Part shown: positions 55,801 through 64,000 of the stretch, one piece after another
Layout: every line of letters starts with the position of its first letter
How positions within the stretch are numbered: position 1 is the first letter of the stretch
DNA from: Pteria penguin
Lineage: Eukaryota; Mollusca; Bivalvia; Pterioida; Pteriidae
Assembly: GCA_035048485.1 (NCBI GenBank)
Contig: CM068590.1
Location: forward strand, 6,640,329 to 6,704,328
Length of the DNA: 64,000 bases
Reading direction: 5' to 3'
The notes under the pieces: model-generated
What the model was told of the DNA's origin: nothing
The model's input: only the letters and a program-made list of their open reading frames with translations
Databases searched by the model: none
Position numbers and translations under genes: made by a program

Positions 55801-58800
55801 TCTCTGTCCAAAACAAGGATGTTAAACACTAGTTTTCATGGTATTCTAGGTCCTGAACCAGGGTGTATACCCTGAACATCAGGGCCATACTTCTTGCACT
55901 TTCCTACTACTCCATCTGACATGTTTCCAGTATTTATTGTTGCTTTTGCTCTAACTGTATTCGAGTTATAATCTCTAAATTTTAAATTTTACAGAATGTG
56001 GCACTGGACCATGTGGAGTTACTTTTCAAGGACCAGTACTTCAGCAGAAGTGATTTCTGGAGACTTCGTGCAGCAGTCATCAATACCGGAGTGTACCTCA
56101 ACAAGAAAGTCGAACATGCAGATATGAGGTCAGAGACTAATAGAATCTATGGCAAATCTGCATGCCAAGTTAATTCTTAATATTTTAAGCCCTAACATGA
56201 ACCAAGTTAACTTGACACATGAGTTAGTAGATATCTCTATCACCAACAAATCTTAGTAATTACTGATTTTTCTCCCATTGTCCTGTCTTCAATCATTTGA
56301 GCTGATTCCTCTCGATTTGAGCTGGTCAAAAAGAAAGAAATGTTGAACATTTACTGTACTCAATATGTTGTTAAAGCGATGTCATAGACGCTAAAGCATG
56401 ATGACGTCATGAAAGAACCAGTGTTTCCAGGAAAATCAATCTCTGTGATTAGGGGAGAACACATGTCTTTAGTTACAAGTTATGAAATGAGTATCCTTAT
56501 TTGGTATCGGAGATGACAATTATGAGGTCAATGTATACCTGGTGAGAATGTAGGCTCTTAAATTGAAAATACAAAGGGCAACAACTTTTACCTGAGTCGA
56601 GCATTTGAAAGCAACAGCTGAATTGCAAGCGCTTTAATGACGCTATCAATACAAGCACAAGTTATGGCGATGCGTAGGATGAAATCGTAAACATGTGGAG
56701 AATTTTGAGCAAGCAAAACGTTATTTTCATCCGCTTTCATCTCTGGTTACTAGGTGCTTGGCTCATGACTTAGTGGTCAAGGGTCCGAGTCTTGCCTGTG
56801 GCTTAATGGTGTCCAGTATTTTGGACGAGGCAGTAAAAACCAAGGTCAGTGTCATGGTAGACATGGCACGTAAAAGTTCCCTCACTGCTTCAAGTGGGTT
56901 CCTTGCATAGATATAAATTTCTCTGCATTGCATCAGGCAGATGCTGTCACCATATACATGAAATAATCTTGGTGTAATGTAAAACAGAAGTCGAGCAAAA
57001 GATTAGGTGTTATTGTCTTTAAGTTATGTCTTTATAATCTGAGGAATGAGATTCCAAAGTCTTCCTCTGTGTAAAGACTAAGGGTGAAATATTTTGCTTA
57101 TCACTGTTGTTCATGTATAGCATTAATCTTCAACAGTAGCACTGCATTTTGAGCTACATTGACATTTTTCCCATTTTCTTTATTTGTTATTTTTTGACGA
57201 TAAAACACCTCTTGGAACAATATAAGTGATCTATCCGAGTGATTTCCATACATAATAAAGTGAAGTTTGCATAAAAACGAAAAATTCAAAGTAAAACTTA
57301 TGTGTATCAAATAAGACTTGAATGCTATATTTTACAGAGCTCAGGTGTACGAGCTATGGTCCACAGGAGAGAAGGTAACATGTGGAGTGATAACAGACGA
57401 TACTAGGGTATGTGTGATAACAGACGATACTAGGGTATGTGTGATATCAGACGATACTAGGGTATGTGTGATAACAGACGATACTAGGGTATGTGTGATA
57501 TCAGACGATACTAGGGTATGTGTGATATCAGACGATACTAGGGTATGTGTGATATCAGACGATACTAGGGTATGTGTGATATCAGACGATACTAGGGTAT
57601 GTGTGATAACAGATGATACTAGGGTATGTGTGATAACAGACGATACTAGGGTATGTGTGATAACAGACGATACTAGGGTATGTGTGATATCAGACGATAC
57701 TAGGGTATGTGTGATATCAGACGATACTAGGGTATGTGTGCATAGAACTAAGTCAACATGAAGGAAAATCTCTGTTCATGTGGAGGTCTCCTTCGCATAA
57801 TTAAGCACATAAATTCACAGATGTATCTGAGATTCTATATTTCACAGTTAGAGAAATACTTTAAATTCACTCCACAGTTATTGTTTTATTTGTTTATTTT
57901 TATATATGATTTGCTTGATATGTTATTACACATAAAAACTGAGACTATAGTAAAGAATGATACATATAATTAAACAATTCACATCAAGCAAATCTTTACA
58001 TATTAAAATGTCTTATTTTAAAAAATGTCTGCCTTACATGTGTTTTTCTGCTCTTATTTGTGTCAGTCTTTTGGGACATCACAATCCAACATTAACGTTG
58101 TTATCAAAATCTTGGTGAAAAGTAGTTCATTTGTTGTTAGGCCCCTTATATCAATAAGAAATGTATTTCCTGTTTTGCATGTTTGAAGATAATATTTTGG
58201 AGTTCTCGTACCAGTTGATGGTTTTTAATATATACATGTATACAGTAACATTTAGCCATATGATATTGGTGAGTTTTTCATATAATTATGTATTGAATAC
58301 AAAATTTGTCTTTGATTCTAAGTAAACACAGTTAAAGCTGGCTTGAAATGACCACCTAAGAGAATGGATAAGTGGTCACATAAAACGGGTGACCTCTTAA
58401 TACAGGTTGATTTGATTTGAGTTAGTAGTAAAGAACAGAGACAGATTGTTATATAATATAGGTGGTTGTATAAAACGTGGTTGCTTAATACAGGTGGCCT
58501 TTAAGCAGGATTGACTTTGCTTTACAGTTTATTAATCATAATGATAACCTTGAGTGCCAGATCTCTGCAGTTCATTTCACAAGAGTTCTTGCAAAATGTT
58601 TAAAGATTTTTTGTAACTTTCAATCCCAGATCTTGCAAATAGAGGGAAACCTGAACTGGAAATTATTACACTTAAGATGATATTTTTCATCCCCCGAAAA
58701 AAAACAAAACATTTCATATTTTACATACTGAAATTTAAAGTGATATTCTATGCAGGTAAAAGTTACGAATAATCCTTAAAAATTTAGAGTAGCTATCGAC

Positions 58801-61800
58801 CAATCAAATTGCAAAGAATTTTATTGAAGGTATAATGATAATGATTTTTTTATTGATTTTCTTTTTTATTGATTTTGATTCAACAGATTGTTTTTCGGTC
58901 ACTAACTTCTGTGGTGCAAATTTTTCTACAAATGAGCGTGGAAATGTGGGATTTTGACTTCATTGGTGATAAATATTTTGAGAAAGCAGTGAATGGATTT
59001 CTGTCTGATCTCTTTGACAAATGGAAGGTAAAACTAGAGCTGACATATACACTCTTATGTAGAAAAATGTTGTTTTATCATACTTTTCATCTTTTCATCA
59101 ATTAAATAAGAGCTTATAGATTAATGTTTCGTTTTAGAAGACTTCCTTTAGCAATACATATTCTAAATTTTTGAAATATATATTTTGGCACCCATGTAAT
59201 GAAGTGATTGATTTATAATTATTTGGGTTTTTTCACAGGAACAAAACTGTCTGCATGATGTGACAATAGTCTTGTTCTCTCGTACGTTTTACAAAGCACA
59301 GTCACTAGGTAGGTGTAACACATATATAAAACAAATACCACTAGTCATTAGGTAGGTGTCTGAGTGGTAGGTACACAACAAATGCCACTAGTCACTAGGT
59401 AGGTGTCTGAGTGGTAGGTGTATACAACAAGTACCACTAGTCACTGGGTAGGTGTCTGAGTGACAGGTGTATACAACAAATATCACTAGTCACTAGGTAG
59501 ATGTCTTAGTGACAGGTGTATACAACAAATACCACTAGTTTCAATGACCAAGTAGGAAGTAAAAAAAAAACCCAGAGTAATAAAGGGTTCAATTTGTGTG
59601 GGGTCTATATTACCAATGAATTTATGTCATCAAAGGTCAATAGTATGTAATACTAGAAAAATCCAGTAAGTAATTGATATGTTTTACTTGCAAATCATGT
59701 ACAGTCACATTCAAAATAAGACAGGTTTTTGACCGGATTGCAAAGCAATTCCGGTCTATGAATTGGCGAAATCCGTCTGTCCATCCTTCCGTCCATGTGT
59801 CCATCTGTCCGCACAGCGTCAACATTTTGCGTTTAGCATTTGTGTTTAGCTTGGTTTCTTTCATACCCTAAAGGGTACTTATGTCAAAGTTGGTAGGTTT
59901 GTAGATACTTGAATGTCCTATCCAACCAATACAAAAATTTAGTGACCTTGACCTTGACTTTACGCTTCAGTGAACACACACTGTTTTTTGCCTTTAGGGT
60001 GACCTCTTGCATACATGTATTGTTAATGTTAATGCAAAGCAATTCCGGTCTATAAATTGGCAAAATCCATCTGTCCGTCTGTCGTGCCGTCCGTCCATCC
60101 GTCCGTCCATCCGGCGTCAACATTTTGCGTTTAGCATTTGCAATCTGGTCATACCGTCCTGGACGGTTTCTTGTCATTCAAATATTGATAATCTAATATA
60201 TATAGTATTATTAGTTATAACTAGGAAATTCCAGTATTCTGGAATGCATTCTAAACAATTTGTATTGATGAGGTATTTTGGAGAGGAGGTAGAGTATCCA
60301 TGTTGCAGGCTGTGGCTTCATAGTATATGCCATACATTTCATGTAAACAAACGCATTCTCAAGTTCAGGGTTGTCAAGCGATTTAATTACCCTTTACACA
60401 TACATCTAACAATCATGAAAATTTGTCGCTAAAGTTATCTTGTATTATATTTAATATTATCAACAATATATCTGTGCTAAGAAATTCATAAAATAATGTT
60501 CCAGCAAAAATGTAAAATCTCACTGACAATATATGATTTCAAAGTGAAATATACCTGTATAATTTACTTATGCTGTAGAGCTATCCTATGTGATGTTACT
60601 AGCACTGGCCGCCATGTTAGATTACAGATCTTGGACTTTTAGCATTTTTACTATGTAAACTTAATTTAACTTTTGAGAAATTTACAAGTTTTCTGGTAAA
60701 ATTTGGTGGCTTCAGTCTCAATTTATCAGTAAATATACCTGATCAGTTGAAAATTTTAAATAAAACATTTAGATATAAAATGCAACGATATCACAAGATT
60801 AAGTTAAAACAAGCAGTTTTGTATAGGCAGTGACAGATAAAGTCCGAAAGTTGTAATCCACTGAGGGAGATAACTCTAGCCAATTGAGGATAACAAGGTT
60901 GAATGAGAACATTCAATAATAATTACATTTTCAAGTCCTACAATTGACATCCTTCATTGGGTATATTGAATTTCAATTTACAGAAGAATTTCCATTACAC
61001 ATGAGAGACTGTATTGAACATGATTATAAAGGAAGATACTATGAAGATTTCTACAGGTAATCATCTTCTTTCAAAGGGATAAGTCATGAAAAGTAATACA
61101 AGAAATCTTTTTGAATTAAGAAACTCTAATTTCTCTACAACAATTTTTCTTTTTGCTTACCCATGTCTGACAGCTTTATAAGTGATTGTCCCCCTCATGT
61201 AGTTTGTATTGACTGACATATTTCTTCTGGTCACGTTAATAGATTTTTGGGTCGGAGGTCAAGGCCTTTCATCATCCAGCATAAAACATTTTACAATAAT
61301 TATTCAGAAAATTTTCTTTTGCAAAAGATAGATAGGGATTATACGTAGAGAGGAGCACAGATCTTTATGTCGTCAGATTATCAATACATGTCGCCATATT
61401 ATTAATACATCGTCAGATTATCAATACATGTCAGATTATTAATACATGTCATCACTGTAACAAAACATGTCATCACTGTTGCAATATATGTCATCTGATT
61501 ATCAATACATGTCGTCAGATTATCAATACATGTCATCAGATGATCAATACATGTCATCAGATTATCAATACATGTCATCAGATGATCAATACATGTCATC
61601 AGATTATCAATAGATGTCATCAGATTATCAATACATGTCATCAGATTATCAATAGATGTCATCAGATTATCAATACATGTCATCAGATTATCAATGCATG
61701 TCATCAGATTATCAATACATGTCGTCAGATTATCAATACATGTCATCAGATTATCAATACATGTCATCTGATTATCAATACATGTCGTCAGATTATCAAT

Positions 61801-63865
61801 ACATGTCGTCAGATTATCAATACATGTCATCTGATTATCAATACATGTCGTCAGATTATCAATACATGTCGTCAGATTATCAATACATGTCATCAGATTA
61901 TCAATAGATGTCATCAGATTATCAATACATGTCATCTGATTATCAATACATGTCATCAGATTATCGATACATGTCATCTGATTATCAATACATGTCATCA
62001 GATGATCAATACATGTCATCAGATGATCAATACATGTCATCAGATTATCAATAGATGTCATTAGATTATCAATACATGTCATCAGATGATCAATACATGT
62101 CATCAGATTATCAATACATGTCGTCAGATTATCAATACATGTCGTCAGATGATCAATACATGTCATCAGATGATCAATACATATCGTCAGATTTATTAAT
62201 ACATGTCGTCAGATGATCAATACATGTCATCAGATGATCAATACATGTCATCAGATGATCAATACATGTCGTCAGATTATCAATACATGTCGTCAGATTA
62301 TCAATACATGTCATCTGATTATCAATACATGTCGTCAGATTATCAATACATGCCATCTGATTATCAATACATGTCGTCAGATTATCAATACATGTCATCA
62401 GATTATCAATAGATGTCATCAGATTATCAATACATGTCATTTGATTATCAATACATGTCGTCAGATTATCAATACATGTCGTCAGATTATTAATACATGT
62501 CATCAGATGATCAATACATGTCATCAGATGATCAATACATGTCATCTGATTATCAATACATGTCATCAGATGATCAGTACATGTCGTCAGATGATCAATA
62601 CATGTCGTCAGATTATCTATACATGTCGTCAGATTATCAATACATGTCGTCAGATTATCAATACATGTCGTCAGATTATCAATACATGTCATCAGATGAT
62701 CAATACATGTCATCAGATTATCAATACATGTCGTCCGATTATCATTACATGTCGTCAAATTATAAATACATGTCGTCAGACTTAGTATGTAAGCTCCTCC
62801 TTTGTAGTTATCTTTTTTTTCACGAGCATCCTAAAGCATATCTGTCTCCAGGGCATCAGTGGTTTACAGTGTCCTGTGTAGTCGAATTTTTCTGTGAAAC
62901 CTTTATCAGAGTAGTTTTAGCAGCATATACCCATGACACTATTCATGTTGATATTTGTAGAATCGTTCTACAGAATGAGAGATACGACGATTGGACGTCG
63001 ACCATCACCACACTGAGAAAGCTATGTAACGAGTATATGGAACGAGTCCTGAATTATCACCGTCTGCCGGGAATCAAAGTCCCCAAGGCCTATAACTCTA
63101 CTGCTGCAGAAGGAAACTTCCTGGAAACCCTCAATATGTCCTTGAACTGTACGTTATTTTTTCATGGTCTCTAACTGAAGTAGTGGTCACTGTGTAACGT
63201 TCCCATAGCACAAGCTACATGATGGATTTCTGTTCTTCAGATAAGCAGAATCTAGAATAAGAGCCACGCTAAAAGGAGAACTTGTTTTTTAGAGGGTTCT
63301 TTTGATTTATTATTATTTTGAAAATGTTTCTTATTCAGTACCACATTGACCTAGCATCAGTTATTCTTAAAAGTTTCATTTCACATTATTAAGAAAAATA
63401 AAATGCACAAAACAGCTAACTCAGTGGTAAAATTTTATTTCAGTGTGTTAACAATTTTAGCCTAAAAAGATATAATTGTTAATGAAAACAAAACATCTTC
63501 AAATTCAGACTTCATTGCATTCAATAGTTATGAAATTTGTGTTCATGATATTGACCAATATGCTGGTGCGATGCAAGGGTACTACATTTAATGCAAGAGT
63601 GAGAATACATTAATTGGGCCTTTGACTTAGTAATGTATATATTACATGGCTCCTTCTTTGGCAAGTTTGTAGTAAGTGTAAATTTGGCTTTGATTTTCTT
63701 CACTTTACAGTTTAATGCATTTTATTCCAGTGTTCGAGAACTATAACCAAGATAGAAATTTTGACAGAACAGCTAAAGTTGCCGTGGTGATAACCCCGGG
63801 TCAAGGCGTGTTTGAGGTAGATAGGGAACTCACTAATATCACCAAACAAAGGACGATAGACTGTG
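49838..63865 (+). CDS. DEPDC5: DEPDC5, GATOR1 subunit (5' part, continues beyond window)
   Basis: Eleven coding exons with consistent phase: 49838-49892, 51325-51412, 52290-52342, 54183-54268, 55995-56128, 57338-57407, 58887-59027, 59239-59308, 60984-61056, 62961-63148, 63731-63865. They encode about 364 residues from [18 protein letters not shown] onward, the N-terminal domain and most of the SABA domain, against about 1600 in vertebrate DEPDC5 (yeast Iml1). Diagnostic blocks are [73 protein letters not shown] and TKQRTIDCG. With NPRL2 and NPRL3 it forms GATOR1, the GTPase-activating complex for RagA/B that shuts off mTORC1 at the lysosome when amino acids are scarce. The start ATG has A at -3. 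The next exon, expected after the phase-1 donor at 63866, is outside. Two exons end inside tandem repeats. Confidence 0.93.
51105..51185 (+). mobile_element. Partial tRNA-derived SINE
   Basis: SINE body fragment: GGCACATTAAAGATCCCTCA, then CCCCTTGCATAGAAG. In DEPDC5 intron 1. Confidence 0.6.
51475..51584. mobile_element. 110-bp inverted-repeat element (MITE)
   Basis: Perfect 15-bp terminal inverted repeats AAATAACAACTACCT and AGGTAGTTGTTATTT. In DEPDC5 intron 2. Confidence 0.75.
52408..52522. mobile_element. 115-bp inverted-repeat element (MITE)
   Basis: Arms of about 45 bp, beginning CAATCTGATTAAAACC and ending GGTTTTAATCAGATTGG, with the internal TCTATTTGTCC / GGACAAATAGA pair. In DEPDC5 intron 3. 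Confidence 0.8.
53366..53455. mobile_element. 90-bp inverted-repeat element (MITE), related family
   Basis: GATTAAAAGCATT (53372) pairs with AATGCTTTTAATC (about 53437-53449); the ends resemble the 52408-52522 element. In DEPDC5 intron 3. Confidence 0.7.
54768..54815 (+). mobile_element. SINE 3' end only
   Basis: GTGGAGTGACGTAAAACAAT followed by AATCAATCAATCAAAC is the 3' end of the SINE family without its body. In DEPDC5 intron 4. Confidence 0.65.
55170..55355 (+). mobile_element. tRNA-derived SINE
   Basis: Tail-to-head tRNA-like start (CACTTGGCTCATGATCCACA), perfect B-box GGTTCGACTCC at about 55208, then CTGTCTTTCAGATGAGACGG and the CCCTCACTG block. In DEPDC5 intron 4. Confidence 0.85.
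55525..55885. repeat. Minisatellite, about 40-bp diverged unit
   Basis: Units built on AAACCAGGATGTTAA...CCTGGTCTTCAGGGTTT. In DEPDC5 intron 4, ending about 110 bases before exon 5. Confidence 0.75.
56750..57000 (+). mobile_element. tRNA-derived SINE, near full length
   Basis: Starts AGGTGCTTGGCTCATGACTT, with B-box-like GGGTCCGAGTCTT, the body (CCCTCACTGCTTCAAGTGGG, TTGCATAGATATAAATTT, GATGCTGTCACCATATACA) and the end GTGTAATGTAAAACAGAAGT. In DEPDC5 intron 5. Confidence 0.85.
57384..57738 (+). repeat. 27-bp minisatellite containing the exon 6 splice donor
   Basis: Thirteen units. Each contains GACGATACTAGGGTATGTGT, that is the exon end (ACT AGG) and the donor (GTATGTGTG), at 57402, 57429, 57456, 57483, 57510, 57537, 57564, 57591, 57618, 57645, 57672, 57699 and 57726. 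Units differ at ATAACAG versus ATATCAG. Only the first unit needs to be exonic. Confidence 0.97.
58820..58885 (+). other. Acceptor region of DEPDC5 exon 7
   Basis: T-rich tract followed by TTCAACAG just before the exon that begins ATTGTTTTTCGG. It is the partner of any of the 13 donors at 57408-57733. Confidence 0.7.
59301..59535 (+). repeat. 43-49-bp minisatellite containing the exon 8 splice donor
   Basis: Five units. Each has GTCACTAGGTAGGTG or a one-base variant, at 59301, 59344, 59391, 59440 and 59489. The first is the genuine exon end and donor (CACTAG then GTAGGTG). Confidence 0.93.
59732..60165. repeat. Dispersed repeat, two copies in tandem
   Basis: A block with GCAAAGCAATTCCGGTCTAT, the CCGTCTGTCC series and CGTCAACATTTTGCGTTTAG occurs at about 59735-59845 and again at about 60036-60145. 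The first copy has the longer tail (to about 59970). In DEPDC5 intron 8; open frames are incidental. Confidence 0.75.
61365..62785. repeat. Minisatellite, 21-bp unit, about 67 copies
   Basis: Units built on CAGATTATCAATACATGTC plus GT or AT, with common variants TGATC for TTATC and CATCTG for CATCAG. In DEPDC5 intron 9, ending about 175 bases before exon 10. The 21-bp length keeps frames open on both strands; these are not genes. Confidence 0.96.
63149..63730 (+). other. DEPDC5 intron 10
   Basis: Donor GTACGT and acceptor TTTATTCCAG bound an intron of about 0.58 kb. It looks like unique AT-rich DNA; no other feature seen. Confidence 0.8.
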
Positions 63866-64000
63866 GTAAGCATAATATATTTCTCCTGAAACTTGATCAC
63901 CTTTCCCAAGATCTTTTGCAAGATATAATTTATAGAAAATCAACAGTTATTGGTCTTTTGAATTTACTTAATAGCAGTTGTGTTTTCTACAAATTACTTG

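Noticed and set aside
57408..57761. Treating the whole 13-unit repeat as certain coding sequence
   Set aside because: The first donor is sufficient and gives the exon length expected from the family; use of the later donors is unproven.
61402..62785. Open frames of up to 254 codons (TCIDNLM and NTCHQII repeats)
   Set aside because: Artefacts of a 21-bp repeat inside a DEPDC5 intron, present in three frames.
61365..62785. CRISPR-like array
   Set aside because: Repeat follows repeat without spacers, and the sequence is animal nuclear DNA.

Overview
The window is animal nuclear DNA, most likely from a bivalve mollusc or another lophotrochozoan. The evidence is spliced genes with GT-AG introns, a metazoan GATOR1 subunit, a mitochondrial ribosomal protein gene, a B-box/NHL gene of a type expanded in bivalves, tRNA-derived SINEs ending in ATCAATCAATC, small terminal-inverted-repeat elements, and a very high load of minisatellites. 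The species call is inference. Coding DNA is a small fraction of the window.

Layout. 0.2-13.4 kb: two diverged copies of a segment carrying a B-box/NHL gene. The left copy (about 230-3700) is a pseudogene; the right copy (about 8690-13440) keeps an intact 526-residue frame (8703-10283, minus). A reverse-transcriptase fragment lies between them (7187-7666). 13.5-21.8 kb: a complete, young Ty3/Gypsy LTR retrotransposon on the minus strand, with near-identical LTRs, gag, pol (frameshifted) and an env-like remnant. 21.8-27.2 kb: low-complexity and transposon debris. 27.2-32.0 kb: a 4.7-kb array of 30-bp repeats. 32.0-38.0 kb: a four-exon gene for a secreted protein of unknown function. 38.0-41.3 kb: four separate minisatellites. 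41.9-47.9 kb: MRPL16 (minus), rebuilt here as four exons giving 242 residues. 49.8 kb to the right edge: the first eleven coding exons of DEPDC5 (plus), running off the window.

MRPL16 and DEPDC5 are head-to-head, about 2 kb apart, with a 0.7-kb foldback element between them. MRPL16 acts in mitochondrial translation; DEPDC5 is the GATOR1 subunit that restrains mTORC1 when amino acids are scarce. No functional link between them is implied beyond a possible shared promoter region.

The most striking observation is in DEPDC5. Two introns begin with a tandem repeat whose unit includes the 5' splice site itself. In one, a 27-bp unit repeats 13 times, every unit carries the same exon end and donor, and the exon reading frame stays open through the whole array. 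Any of the 13 donors would therefore give an in-frame product longer by multiples of nine residues. The secreted-protein gene shows a related arrangement, a duplicated in-frame 3' splice site.
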